DNA of 64,000 bases, taken from contig NZ_MSSW01000009.1 of NCBI RefSeq assembly GCF_002150685.1, forward strand, positions 1 to 64,000. The letters are read 5' to 3'. The notes under the pieces are model-generated. The model did no database searches. It was not told where the DNA came from and worked only from the letters and a program-made list of their open reading frames with translations. The DNA comes from Algoriphagus antarcticus. Lineage in GTDB: Bacteria > Bacteroidota > Bacteroidia > Cytophagales > Cyclobacteriaceae. Shown here in pieces: positions 17,078 to 25,970 of the stretch (position 1 is its first letter; each line of letters starts with the position of its first letter). The position numbers were made by a program, and so were the translations under genes.

Positions 17078-17556
17078 ACCAATTGATCGTTTACCTCCAG
17101 TGTCTTTTCATATTTATCTACCTGCACACCGAATTTTCTCAAGAAATCTACCCCTTCATCAGAACCAATTCCTTTGTATTCAGCATAGGAAAAGAGATAA
17201 ATCACTCTTGAAATTCCCATAGAGAAAATGATTCTTGCACAGGCAAGGCATGGAGAAAGAGTCACAAAAAGTGTTGATCCATCCACTGCTGTATTATTTT
17301 TTACTGCGTAAAGGATTGCGTTCTGCTCCGCATGTAGAGCCAAAGAACAGCTGCCTTTGCTATCTGTGGCACAGCCATGATCAGGAAATTCCACATCACA
17401 ATTGTGCGTGCCGGCGGGAGGGCCATTATAGCCTATGGAAATAATACGGGTGTCTTTGGTTAGAACAGCTCCCACATGCTTCTTGATACAATGGGAACGT
17501 TTGGCCAAATTGACAGCCAATTCCATAAAAATATCATCAAAATCAGGTCTAATCAT
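17074..17556 (-). CDS. dCMP deaminase family protein
   Basis: A 160-residue zinc deaminase converting dCMP to dUMP for dTTP supply. The zinc site is the LHAEQNAIL motif (His and catalytic Glu near 79-81) and PCLACARII (two Cys near 108-111), with an extra Cys/His cluster at residues 22-24 and 54-63 (CIKKHVG, CDVEFPDHGCATD) typical of bacterial and phage dCMP deaminases. It overlaps murB tail to tail by 4 bases and has its own promoter candidate upstream. Confidence 0.9.
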   Translation of the reverse strand: MIRPDFDDIFMELAVNLAKRSHCIKKHVGAVLTKDTRIISIGYNGPPAGTHNCDVEFPDHGCATDSKGSCSLALHAEQNAILYAVKNNTAVDGSTLFVTLSPCLACARIIFSMGISRVIYLFSYAEYKGIGSDEGVDFLRKFGVQVDKYEKTLEVNDQLV

Positions 17557-17571
17557 TTCTTATACTTTGGG

Positions 17572-17600
17572 CAAAAGTAGCATTTGATATCGAAGACAAA
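17572..17600 (-). promoter_or_regulatory. Promoter of the dCMP deaminase gene
   Basis: On the minus strand, TACTTTTG (17579-17572) fits the Bacteroidota -7 consensus TAnnTTTG, with TTTG (17600-17597) 17 bases upstream. The start codon follows 15 bases later. Confidence 0.55.
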
Positions 17601-17695
17601 CAAAAATTCCCAAATAAAGGGAACAAGTTTTTCGTTAACCAGTAAATTCTAACTTTCTATTTCATTCCCCGTTTTTGAAGAAAAAGCTATAAACA

Positions 17696-18271
17696 ATGAA
17701 CCAATCACGCTCAAACTACTTCTTTACGCTCATTCTGTTATTAGCACTTAGCTCTTGCAGTTCTATTGAAATCTTCAAGGAAAACACTGAAATACCTGTA
17801 AGAAGGCCCTACAAGTCATTTGTGATCATCAATCAGGAAGTGGGGATGAGAGGCTTTTCCTCTCAGTTTATTGATCAACAAGTTCAAATACACTTGCAAG
17901 AAGCACTAGAAGCAGAAGGGTTGGTTTACGACAAAACCGAACCTGAGTTGGTTATTCGATACACTTCCAATGAAGACCTTAGAAAAAGAGAAAACACACA
18001 GACTTTCAATTCTTATCCGTTTTGGGGTTACCGAGTTTGGGATCCGTGGATGTATAATCCCTATTCCAACAACCGAAATAATACCAGCACGACTAATTAT
18101 GAATTAGTGCAGGTAATTGTGGATTTCATAGACCAAAAGGAAGATAAATTACTAATGACTTTGACAGGTGTAACTGAAGTTAGCAGTGAGAAAACCAAAA
18201 GTAGAAGAGTATTGAAAACAACAGATAAAATCATAGAATATTTCCTTTATGAAATCAAGGAAAGCCAGTAA
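17696..18271 (+). CDS. DUF4136 domain-containing lipoprotein
   Basis: A 191-residue probable outer-membrane or periplasmic lipoprotein. The N-terminus has basic residues, a hydrophobic stretch and a lipobox ending LALSSC at about residue 20. The body resembles DUF4136: an early YKSFVIINQE strand, an amphipathic helix (QQVQIHLQEALEAEGL) and VIRYTSNE, followed by a Tyr/Asn/Pro-rich segment (WGYRVWDPWMYNPYSNN) and a final VIVDFIDQKEDKLLMTLTG strand pair. Function is unknown. It stands alone, divergent from the dCMP deaminase gene. Confidence 0.75.
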   Translation: MNQSRSNYFFTLILLLALSSCSSIEIFKENTEIPVRRPYKSFVIINQEVGMRGFSSQFIDQQVQIHLQEALEAEGLVYDKTEPELVIRYTSNEDLRKRENTQTFNSYPFWGYRVWDPWMYNPYSNNRNNTSTTNYELVQVIVDFIDQKEDKLLMTLTGVTEVSSEKTKSRRVLKTTDKIIEYFLYEIKESQ

Positions 18272-18412
18272 TGTCCGTTGGTTTATTATTCATAAATGAG
18301 TGACAACATAAGCCAAAAAGCAAGCCTCAAATCCTAGAGTTGTTCTATTGCCCTCTTCATAATGGCTTTACAGCAGAATTAAAATATCTTTTTGGTCTTA
18401 TTTGGCAAAATA

Positions 18413-18443
18413 TTTGTAAAATATCAATTACCTAGTACTTTTG
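18413..18443 (+). promoter_or_regulatory. Consensus Bacteroidota promoter of the response-regulator gene
   Basis: TTTG (18413-18416), 19 bases, then TACTTTTG (18436-18443), a textbook -33/-7 pair. The start codon is 43 bases downstream. Confidence 0.75.
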
Positions 18444-18485
18444 TATTAGATATATTGCATTTCAGCCTCTAATTTTTGCATTTGA

Positions 18486-18842
18486 ATGTTAACCATTGTC
18501 TTAATAGATGACGACCCAATCAGTACTTTCATTACTGAAAAGCTTATTTCCAGGAATGTAAAAGAGCCATGTCAATTTTTCAAGTACCACAGTGCCAGAG
18601 CTGCTTTGCAAGAAATCTATTCTATTAAGCCCAATTACCTCTTCCTGGATATAAACATGCCAGAAATGACTGGATGGGATTTCTTGGATATCTTTAATTC
18701 TGACCAAAATGAAGCACAAATCTACATTTTGAGTAGTTCCGTGGACGAGAGAGACATTAATAAAGCTAGTGGTTACAGTATAGTGAAGGACTATTTCTCA
18801 AAACCCCTCATAAAAAAGTACATCAAATCGATTTTCAACTGA
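18486..18842 (+). CDS. Single-domain response regulator (CheY-like)
   Basis: A 118-residue receiver domain without an output domain. The acidic pocket is Asp 8/Asp 9 (VLIDDDPIS), the phosphoacceptor is Asp 55 (YLFLDINMPEMTGWDF), the switch serine lies at about 83 (YILSSSVDERD) and the conserved lysine is Lys 106 (YFSKPL). It would pass a phosphoryl group from a histidine kinase to a partner protein. No kinase is adjacent; a stand-alone Hpt protein at 59691 is the only other two-component part in the window. It has a strong promoter and its own terminator. Confidence 0.93.
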   Translation: MLTIVLIDDDPISTFITEKLISRNVKEPCQFFKYHSARAALQEIYSIKPNYLFLDINMPEMTGWDFLDIFNSDQNEAQIYILSSSVDERDINKASGYSIVKDYFSKPLIKKYIKSIFN

Positions 18843-18869
18843 CCCCAAAAATTTGGGGTATTTTTTTTT
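18843..18869 (+). terminator. Intrinsic terminator of the response-regulator gene
   Basis: CCCCAAA (18843-18849) / TTTGGGG (18852-18858) followed by TA and a run of T, starting at the first base after the stop codon. The next 260 bases (18870-19129) are AT-rich and hold nothing I can identify. Confidence 0.88.
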
Positions 18870-19129
18870 ACCTATTGCTAGATTGTACATTTTGTAGCAC
18901 TGCCAAACGATAATTTGAAAAAGTCTTCACAAAATTTTTTAATCATTCTGATATTAAATGTCCTAGCCTACTTTGAACTCAAACTTTCTCATTTCAAAAG
19001 TGAATAAAAACTATTGAAATAGAAGTCGCGTAAAAAAAGTTGAAAAAAATTATATCTGCAGTATTGTGCTACCTATTTTTTTACTTTAATTCGTAGGTTA
19101 AACTATTAAAAACCCCTATCTAAACTACT

Positions 19130-19318
19130 ATGGAGGATTTTGAAGACGATTTAGAAGATGACGATAACTTCAATGATGATGAAGATTTCGGCAATGATTT
19201 CGAAGATGAATATGATCTCGAGGAAGAAAATGAGTTTGTCGATGACAACATCAAAGATTTCGATAATGACGATGATGCTGAGGAAGAAGAAGATTTCGAT
19301 GATGATCAGTTCGATTAA
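19130..19318 (+). CDS. Small, extremely acidic protein
   Basis: A 62-residue protein in which 38 residues are Asp or Glu and only one (Lys 42) is basic. Eight phenylalanines recur in D-F or F-D steps (positions 4, 14, 20, 24, 36, 44, 56, 61), an acidic and aromatic spacing that could bind a basic surface. No domain is recognised. Two facts favour a real gene: it begins with ATG after a long leader with no other frame, and the composition would be hard to keep by chance. It could be a nucleic-acid mimic, a calcium buffer or an acidic chaperone; none of these is shown. Confidence 0.6.
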   Translation: MEDFEDDLEDDDNFNDDEDFGNDFEDEYDLEEENEFVDDNIKDFDNDDDAEEEEDFDDDQFD

Positions 19319-19389
19319 CTAGAATCCTTTGGTTAATTGGAGTTAAGAATTTATCTTCGAGCAATCTTTAGAAATTCAACAAATTGATC

Positions 19390-19539
19390 ATGATATTACT
19401 TGACGTTTTTATTTCTCCGCTTGCTGGAGGAGCCCAAACCTTCCTTGTGATTGTGTGTGTACTAATCGGTCTTGGAGCCGGGATAACTGCAATAGATACA
19501 CGAAGTTCCCTCAACAAGAAGAAAAAAGCAGATCACTAA
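19390..19539 (+). CDS. Small single-pass membrane protein
   Basis: A 49-residue open frame with a single hydrophobic segment at about residues 17-34 (TFLVIVCVLIGLGAGITA) and a basic tail (NKKKKADH), giving a clear positive-inside topology. It starts 71 bases after the acidic protein and ends 17 bases before a terminator hairpin, so the two small genes probably share one transcript. No family is recognised. Its confidence rests on the clean membrane segment, the charged tail and the terminator directly behind it. Confidence 0.55.
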   Translation: MILLDVFISPLAGGAQTFLVIVCVLIGLGAGITAIDTRSSLNKKKKADH

Positions 19540-19556
19540 TAACCTATATCTTACTT

Positions 19557-19583
19557 AAAAGGAGGCTCACGCCTCCTTTTTTT
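19557..19583 (+). terminator. Intrinsic terminator after the small-protein genes
   Basis: GGAGGC (19561-19566), loop TCAC, GCCTCC (19571-19576), then seven T. The T-run touches an in-frame ATG of the next gene. Confidence 0.85.
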
Positions 19584-19595
19584 ATGTCTTTCAAA

Positions 19596-20036
19596 ATGCC
19601 AAAAACACAGAATTTCGAAAATCACGCAAAGTATTACCCTCTGCATCACTTTTTCATAATGCCTATGGCTTTGCTTTTCTTGGGATGGACAGCAGCAAGG
19701 ATGGACTTTAGCTCTTCCCAATCAATTTCTGAAAGCATATACTTAGGTTTGCTGGCGTTTCTAGTATTATTAATTTCTCTTCTCACTAGATTGTATGCTA
19801 TCAAAAATCAGAACAGAATCATCAGATTGGAGATGAGACAGCGCTATTTCTACCTAACTGGCTCACCTTTTTACAAAAAAGAGAGCCAACTTACTTCAGC
19901 ACAGATTATCGCTTTAAGATTTGCTGGTGACGATGAGATCTTGGAATTAATGGATAAATCAATAAAAGATAATTTAGTTCCAAAAGAGATCAAAAAAAGC
20001 ATCAAGATCTGGAATGCTGATCATCATAGAGTATAA
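19596..20036 (+). CDS. DUF6526-like membrane protein
   Basis: A 146-residue protein with two hydrophobic helices near residues 18-36 and 47-67 and a soluble C-terminal half. QNFENHAKYYPLHHFF near the start and an ending of the form EIKKSIKIWNADHHRV resemble the DUF6526 family as I recall it. The open frame extends farther upstream, but the segment before 19584 covers a terminator hairpin and the 49-residue gene. The start is either ATG 19584, which touches the terminator T-run, or ATG 19596; I prefer 19596. Function is unknown. Confidence 0.65.
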   Translation: MPKTQNFENHAKYYPLHHFFIMPMALLFLGWTAARMDFSSSQSISESIYLGLLAFLVLLISLLTRLYAIKNQNRIIRLEMRQRYFYLTGSPFYKKESQLTSAQIIALRFAGDDEILELMDKSIKDNLVPKEIKKSIKIWNADHHRV

Positions 20037-20047
20037 TCATCACTAAT

Positions 20048-21151
20048 TCAAAAGTCCAGAGAGAATTCTCTAGCAACCGAAGTGCGGAGATTTTCTCTTG
20101 ACTTTTCTTTATACGCTGGTTTAGAGAAATCAAGATCAGGCAATTTCAATACTTGGTCGAATAACTCTACTCCAACTTCATTTCCAGACGTAATCAAGGT
20201 TATTTTTTTTGAGTGACTATGAGCTAATTTCAATAGTTCAAAACAAGCTTTCCCCTCAGCAGATTGGTTATCATATCTCCCTTCGCCTGTGATAATCCAG
20301 TCAGCCCATTTCACCCTTGCTTCTAGATTTACTTGTTCAAAAAAGTAATGTGATCCGAATTTGATTTCAGTTTCAAAAAATGCTGAAAGTCCAAGAGCTA
20401 TTCCGCCAGCAGCACCAAAGCCCTGCTCATCCACAAATGTTTTCTTCTGCTTTCGAAAAAGCTGATTTACTACTGACTCACATACTAATTCGTAAGATTC
20501 GAACTGAGTCGGTAGAAGTCCTTTTTGAGGCCCAAATACAGGAATAGCCCCTCTATCCCCGAAAAACGGATTTTTCACATCACAGAGACATGAAAATCTA
20601 ACTTTAGGGATACTTGGAGATTTTTGAATATGTCTGATTTTGGAAAGAAAATTTGGAGCAAACATAGTTAACTCTCTGCCATGATTATCTAAAAAATGAA
20701 TACCCAGAGCTGCTAAAATCCCAATTCCCAAATCAACTGTTGCGCTTCCTCCAAGTCCAATAACTATTTCTTCAGCACCTAGTTTAATTGCATTCCGAAT
20801 GAGTTGGCCTGTACCAAAACTAGAGGCGACAAAAGGGTTCTTTACCTCATTCCCTAATAATCCTACTCCGGAGGCAGCAGAAACGTCTACATAGGCCTTT
20901 CGGGAATGCTCATCCCATCCATAAGAACACAGAATAGGTCTCCCAAATGGATCAAGTGCCCATGCATGCTTTTTATCCAAGCCTAATATCTCAGTCAACA
21001 ACTCGCACGTGCCATCTCCCCCGTCTGCTATTGGGAGTAAATCGGTGTTGAACTGGGGAAATTTACTGTTAGTAATATCCTGAATAATTTCTCCAGCTTC
21101 ACGAGCGCTCATCGTGCCTTTAAAAGCGTTGGGAGAAATCAGGATATTCAT
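20048..21151 (-). CDS. Glycerate kinase (GarK/GlxK family)
   Basis: A 367-residue kinase forming 2-phosphoglycerate from glycerate. Family motifs are ILISPNAFKGTMSAREAGEII at the start (in parts), LLPIADGGDGTCELL (near 41), EIVIGLGGSATVDLGIGILAALG (in parts, near 127) and the late DWIITGEGRYDNQSAEGKA. GFGAAGGIALGL (near 245) is also diagnostic. Length is normal. Its start codon is 2 bases beyond the symporter stop, so it is the second gene of that operon. Together they could serve uptake and use of small carbon compounds. Confidence 0.9.
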   Translation of the reverse strand: MNILISPNAFKGTMSAREAGEIIQDITNSKFPQFNTDLLPIADGGDGTCELLTEILGLDKKHAWALDPFGRPILCSYGWDEHSRKAYVDVSAASGVGLLGNEVKNPFVASSFGTGQLIRNAIKLGAEEIVIGLGGSATVDLGIGILAALGIHFLDNHGRELTMFAPNFLSKIRHIQKSPSIPKVRFSCLCDVKNPFFGDRGAIPVFGPQKGLLPTQFESYELVCESVVNQLFRKQKKTFVDEQGFGAAGGIALGLSAFFETEIKFGSHYFFEQVNLEARVKWADWIITGEGRYDNQSAEGKACFELLKLAHSHSKKITLITSGNEVGVELFDQVLKLPDLDFSKPAYKEKSRENLRTSVAREFSLDF

Positions 21152-21153
21152 GA

Positions 21154-22503
21154 TTAAGTACTTTTCATTCTATGGAAATAATCCTTCATAGCTACTCTGA
21201 CTTTCGGTGCCAAATAGATCGTGGAAATCATCGTCGGTACAGCCATGATCGCATACATCCCATCTACCAAACTAATCACAACTTCCAGCGATGCCACAGC
21301 TCCCACTACGATTGTGATCAAATAAAAATAATTGTAGTAATCAGCTCTTTTTGCACCAAAGAGATAACCAAAGCATTTGTGACCATAATAGGAATAGGTA
21401 AACATCGTGGACAACGCGAAAACCAATACAGCAATCATCAAAAGGTATCTCCCATAAAAAGGAAGTGCCATATCGAATGCAGCAAGGGTAAGTCTCACCC
21501 CATCCTTTTCGGTCGATTCCCACACGCCTGTCAGCATGATCACTAATGCAGTAAGAGTACAAACTACAATTGTGTCAATAAAAGGCCCAAGCATAGCGAT
21601 CAAACCTTCTCGAATAGGCTCATTGTTTTTAGAAGCTCCATGAACCATCGGGGCGGTTCCAATACCAGCTTCATTAGAGAATGCAGCACGTCTAGCTCCT
21701 ATGATTATCACAGCTCCTACTGCTCCACCTGCCATTGCTTCGCCTGTAAAAGCATCAGTAACGATTTTCAATAGCATATCAGGTACATCTCCTAAGTATT
21801 TGAAAACTATAATTATTACTGTGATGAAATAGAGTCCAACCATAAAAGGGACCATTTTTGACGCTACCGCAGCTATTCTTTTGATTCCTCCAAGAATCAC
21901 GATCGCGACAATTATCATCATAGTTATACCGATAATCCATCTGGTCTTATCTCCCTCATCCAATCCTGCAGGTTCTAGGATTACAGTTCTTATTACAGCT
22001 GTCAATTGATTGGCTTGGAAAATTGCCAGTAACCCCAAAACACCAGCACTACAAAATATAATAGAGAGAAATTTCCACTTTTTCCCCATTCCTTCCTCTA
22101 TGACATACATGGGGCCGCCTTGTATATTACCTTCGGAGTCTTTTCCCCGATACATTATTGCAAGGCTGCAGGTATAAAACTTCGTAGCCATTCCTACAAA
22201 AGCAGATACCCACATCCAAAAAATTGCGCCCGGACCACCCATATTTATAGCAATGGCAACACCACTTATATTTCCCAGTCCGACAGTCGCTGCAATAGCG
22301 GCTGATAACGCTTGGAATGATGTAATCTGACCTGGAGCAAAGGTATCATCATATTTACCTCGGAGTAATCCTACTGCATGGCCTATTTTGCGAAAGGGGA
22401 CAAAGCCGGAATGAACCAAAAGAAGCATTCCTCCACCCATTAAGATGATAAGCATAGGAGTTCCCCAGATCCAGTTCGCAAAGGAAATAATGTATTCGCC
22501 CAT
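21154..22503 (-). CDS. Alanine/glycine:cation symporter family protein (AGCS)
   Basis: A 449-residue inner-membrane sodium symporter for alanine or glycine with about ten hydrophobic helices. Family signatures are FQALSAAIAATVGLGNISGVA (in parts, near 63), GGPGAIFWMWVSAFVGMATKFYTCSLA (in parts), GGPMYVIEEGMG near 128, and the central AAFSNEAGIGTAPMVHGA near 272. Length is standard. It heads an operon with glycerate kinase. A hairpin upstream (22612-22637) isolates it from the hexosaminidase gene on the same strand. Confidence 0.92.
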   Translation of the reverse strand: MGEYIISFANWIWGTPMLIILMGGGMLLLVHSGFVPFRKIGHAVGLLRGKYDDTFAPGQITSFQALSAAIAATVGLGNISGVAIAINMGGPGAIFWMWVSAFVGMATKFYTCSLAIMYRGKDSEGNIQGGPMYVIEEGMGKKWKFLSIIFCSAGVLGLLAIFQANQLTAVIRTVILEPAGLDEGDKTRWIIGITMMIIVAIVILGGIKRIAAVASKMVPFMVGLYFITVIIIVFKYLGDVPDMLLKIVTDAFTGEAMAGGAVGAVIIIGARRAAFSNEAGIGTAPMVHGASKNNEPIREGLIAMLGPFIDTIVVCTLTALVIMLTGVWESTEKDGVRLTLAAFDMALPFYGRYLLMIAVLVFALSTMFTYSYYGHKCFGYLFGAKRADYYNYFYLITIVVGAVASLEVVISLVDGMYAIMAVPTMISTIYLAPKVRVAMKDYFHRMKST

Positions 22504-22611
22504 TAAAGTTTTCTAGTTATAGTAATCAAGCTATTTGATCGGATGATTTTAAAATTAACATCCATATTAGTTTCATTTTAATCAAATTCAAAGAATATCC
22601 ATTCCTAAAAA

Positions 22612-22637
22612 ACAAAAAAACCCGGTCAAGGCCGGGT
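22612..22637 (-). terminator. Intrinsic terminator of the hexosaminidase gene
   Basis: Minus-strand stem ACCCGG / CCGGGT (22637-22632 and 22625-22620) with a short loop, followed by a T-run, just beyond the hexosaminidase stop. Confidence 0.85.
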
Positions 22638-22658
22638 CTTTAATTTCATAAGTATTTT

Positions 22659-24257
22659 TTACCAATTGACTTTGGGTGATCGATAGAAACCTATTCCATT
22701 GATATCCCAGCGCTTACCTTGTTGAGCAATTCTCTTTTGGAAGTCTTCCCAGTTTCTTCGCTCGTTTGTAGACCAAGCTACTTCAGCTAGTGCTGCCAAT
22801 CTAGGAAAAGCCATGTATTCAATATCAGCGCGGCTGGCAATTGTTTCAGTCCAAAGCGGCGCTTCAACTCCTAAAATATCAGATTTATTTATCCCGTCTG
22901 CGTAGGTCGCTGGATCCCAATTGTAAGCATCATCAAGTTCAATATATGCTGCCCAATGAAGTCCGAGTCTAGACGTAGAGTCATATTGCATGTCGAGATA
23001 TGCACGCTTAGCTGGTGACATCAGGATCTGATTTCCTTGCTCCTTTGCCAGCTTCGCATTTTCTTCCAAGGCCCAAAATTGAGCTACGGTGCCCGGCAAT
23101 AATTTCGCAGTGGCTACTTCATCCCAACCAATACTCTTTTTACCATACTTAGTTACAATTTCTTGCACTCTCTCTACAAAATAAATGTAATCATCTTTTT
23201 CTGTCACATGAGACTCATCGCCGCCAATGTGAATGTATGGACCAGGTGTAAGCTCAACAAGTTCTCTAATCACATCTTCTACAAAAGTGTAAGTGATTTC
23301 TTTATTGGTCGCAAACGTACTAAAACCTACTTCAATACCTGTGTAAAGCTCTGCCGGCTCCGGATTCTTGTCAAGGATATCAAAATCAATTTTTCCTTCG
23401 GTCATAGTAGCAAAATCACCATCTGGTAAATTCACACCCGGGTTCAGTTCTGCATAAGCTGCCAAAGCCGCATTGGTATGACCCGGCATATCTATCTCTG
23501 GCACTACGGTAATAAACCTGTCTGCTGCGTAGTCAACAATCTCAGAATATTCTTCTTGGGTATAAAATCCGCCTTCAGTTCCCCCTACTTCAGTTTTCCC
23601 ACCGATCTCAGTCAGTTTTGGCCAGGATTTGATTTCAATTCTCCAACCCTGATCATCGGATAAATGAAGATGAAGGTAGTTGAATTTCAGGCTTCCCATC
23701 TGATCTATATAGTGTTTCACATCTTCCATACTGATAAAATGTCTAGCCACATCCAGCATTGCTCCTCTGTATGCAAACTCCGGCTCATCCTCAATTGTAC
23801 CATTTGCAAGTACCCAATCCACATCCACTTTGGAAGTATTTTCAATCTCCACCGGAAATGCTTTAATAAGTGTCTGCATGCCGTAATAAAGTCCAGCTGC
23901 AGAAGTTGATGATATTTTCACCTGTTCACTTGTGATTTCAATACTATATTTCTCAGAAGCCTCTCCATCAGTCAACTCCAAAATCAGATCACCACTTCCT
24001 GAACTTACTGGAATATCATAGCCGGTAGCAGGTCGCAACTTATCAGCCAAATAATTCCCAACTCTTGTCAAATCCTCGCTAGTTCCCATCAATTGAATGG
24101 AAGAATCATCTCCTAACTCAAAAACTCCAGATGCAGAAGAAATAGCACTTGGGATAGGAATGATGCCTGCATCTTCAAGTCTATTTGAATCTGGAGATTG
24201 GCAGGAGCTACTAGATAATACTGCCAAAACAGCTAATGTCCATAGGGTATATTTCAT
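22659..24257 (-). CDS. Beta-N-acetylhexosaminidase (GH20) lipoprotein
   Basis: A 532-residue family 20 glycosidase releasing terminal GlcNAc or GalNAc from chitin fragments or glycans by substrate-assisted catalysis. A lipoprotein signal ends at Cys 19 (VLSSSSC). The GH20b domain spans about residues 30-155. The barrel then shows YRGAMLDVARHF, LHLHLSDDQGWRIEI and the catalytic Asp 347-Glu 348 pair in HIGGDESH. Late WDEVA and FWALEEN segments belong to the substrate pocket. Export and lipidation put it at the cell surface or periplasm. It is a single-gene unit with its own terminator; the 249 bases upstream contain no identified element. Confidence 0.93.
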   Translation of the reverse strand: MKYTLWTLAVLAVLSSSSCQSPDSNRLEDAGIIPIPSAISSASGVFELGDDSSIQLMGTSEDLTRVGNYLADKLRPATGYDIPVSSGSGDLILELTDGEASEKYSIEITSEQVKISSTSAAGLYYGMQTLIKAFPVEIENTSKVDVDWVLANGTIEDEPEFAYRGAMLDVARHFISMEDVKHYIDQMGSLKFNYLHLHLSDDQGWRIEIKSWPKLTEIGGKTEVGGTEGGFYTQEEYSEIVDYAADRFITVVPEIDMPGHTNAALAAYAELNPGVNLPDGDFATMTEGKIDFDILDKNPEPAELYTGIEVGFSTFATNKEITYTFVEDVIRELVELTPGPYIHIGGDESHVTEKDDYIYFVERVQEIVTKYGKKSIGWDEVATAKLLPGTVAQFWALEENAKLAKEQGNQILMSPAKRAYLDMQYDSTSRLGLHWAAYIELDDAYNWDPATYADGINKSDILGVEAPLWTETIASRADIEYMAFPRLAALAEVAWSTNERRNWEDFQKRIAQQGKRWDINGIGFYRSPKVNW

Positions 24258-24506
24258 AGAATAAAGGTTTGAGTAAACTTAATCTAATTTTTCTGATAAG
24301 CTTATTGACACTAATTGATTTTATACTAAAACACTTAAACAGGTATTAATTCAACAGTAATTAGAGATTCCTATTCAAATTTTATGAATGGGCTGAACAT
24401 TATGACTTGTTTTTGATAATTTCCGATTTAAATGATCAGAAGTTGATCTGATTCAAGAAACTAGCGAAAAATATCAAAAACCCTCTTCAACATAATTATT
24501 AATCTA

Positions 24507-25964
24507 ATGAAAAGTAAAGACTCAAGTTCTGGGAATTCCCGGAGAAAATTTCTGAAAGGATCGGCATTAGCTGCCGCCGGATTTTACATAGTCCCAAGAA
24601 ATGTCTTAGGAGGACCAGGCTTCATAGCCCCAAGTGACAAACTTCGGGTAGCTAGTATTGGTGTGGGGGGAATGGGTGGAAGTGATGTACGTGGTATAAC
24701 TCGAACAGAGAAAGCGGATTTCATAGCACTTTGTGATGTGGATGATTCGAGAGCTAAGGCAAGTCGAGAATTACATCCTAAGGCTAAATATTACAAGGAT
24801 TTCCGCGAGATGCTGGAAAAGGAGGAAAAGAATATAGATGCAGTCACTGTTTCAACTCCCGATCATACACATGCAGTTGCAGCTATGGCAGCCATGAAAA
24901 TGGGCAAACATGTCTATGTGCAAAAACCACTAGCTCATGATATCTATGAAGCAAGAATGCTTACTGAAGCAGCAAAGAAATATAAAGTAGTCACCCAAAT
25001 GGGTAACCAAGGTTCTTCTGGAGATGGCGTTCGCCAAATGGTAGAATGGTATGATGCAGGTTTAATTGGTGAAGCTACTAAAGTATACTCTTGGACAGAC
25101 AGGCCTGTTTGGCCACAGGGAATACAATGGCCATCAGAGCCAGTGACTCCTCCTACTGATTTGGATTGGGATCTTTGGTTAGGTACAGCACCGTACAAAG
25201 ATTACGTAGGTAATTTGGTGCCATTTAACTGGAGAGGTTGGTGGGATTATGGAACTGGTGCGCTTGGTGATATGGCTTGCCATATTATGGAACCTCCTTT
25301 CCGAGTATTAGGCCTAGGTTATCCGAAATCTGCAGAATGCTCCGTAGGTTCTGTTTATGTAGGTGAATTTAAAAGAGGATATTTCCCTGAGAGTTGCCCC
25401 CCTTCTTCTCATATCACCTTGCGATTTGACAGACCAAGCAAAGAAGATCTTGAATTCCACTGGATGGATGGCGGTATTCAGCCAACTAGACCTGAGGAAT
25501 TGGCTCCAAACGAGCAAATGGGTGATGGTGGTAACGGCGTGATTATCGAAGGAACTAAAGGCAAAATGATGTGCTCTACCTATGGGAAAAATCCTCAGCT
25601 ACTTCCTACTTCCAAAACAAAAGATGCTAACGTACCTCAGACTCTATACCGGGTTCCAGGTGGTGATAGTGGACACTATAATAACTGGGTAGAAGCTTGT
25701 ATCGCAGGCCATGGATCAGAGGAATACAAAAACTTGAGTTCGCCGTTCTCAATTGCCGGCCCACTTACCGAATCAGTTTTGATGGGTAATTTGGCTATCA
25801 GAAGCTATGATTATAGAACTCCAAAACCAGATAATGCAGCACAGTTTGACTATCCAGGAAGAGGAATTAAGCTGTTGTGGGATGGTAAGAAGATGGAGAT
25901 TACAAATTTCGAAGCAGCCAATCAATTTGTGAGGCGGGATTATAGAGGCGACTATTCTCTTTAA
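24507..25964 (+). CDS. Gfo/Idh/MocA family oxidoreductase, Tat-exported, QKP variant
   Basis: A 485-residue exported NAD(P)-dependent oxidoreductase homologue. The Tat motif is SRRKFLKGS near residue 11. The Rossmann motif is VASIGVGGMGGSD near 48. The usual EKP triad reads QKP here (VYVQKPLAHDIYEA, near 138), keeping the lysine but losing the glutamate. WRGWWDYGTGALGDMACHIM (in parts, near 240) supplies the catalytic-region aspartate and histidine. The length and C-terminal domain match the long Bacteroidota subfamily. It is a single-gene unit, with a 13-bp terminator stem behind it. The substrate is unknown. Confidence 0.87.
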   Translation: MKSKDSSSGNSRRKFLKGSALAAAGFYIVPRNVLGGPGFIAPSDKLRVASIGVGGMGGSDVRGITRTEKADFIALCDVDDSRAKASRELHPKAKYYKDFREMLEKEEKNIDAVTVSTPDHTHAVAAMAAMKMGKHVYVQKPLAHDIYEARMLTEAAKKYKVVTQMGNQGSSGDGVRQMVEWYDAGLIGEATKVYSWTDRPVWPQGIQWPSEPVTPPTDLDWDLWLGTAPYKDYVGNLVPFNWRGWWDYGTGALGDMACHIMEPPFRVLGLGYPKSAECSVGSVYVGEFKRGYFPESCPPSSHITLRFDRPSKEDLEFHWMDGGIQPTRPEELAPNEQMGDGGNGVIIEGTKGKMMCSTYGKNPQLLPTSKTKDANVPQTLYRVPGGDSGHYNNWVEACIAGHGSEEYKNLSSPFSIAGPLTESVLMGNLAIRSYDYRTPKPDNAAQFDYPGRGIKLLWDGKKMEITNFEAANQFVRRDYRGDYSL

Positions 25965-25970
25965 ATTCAA

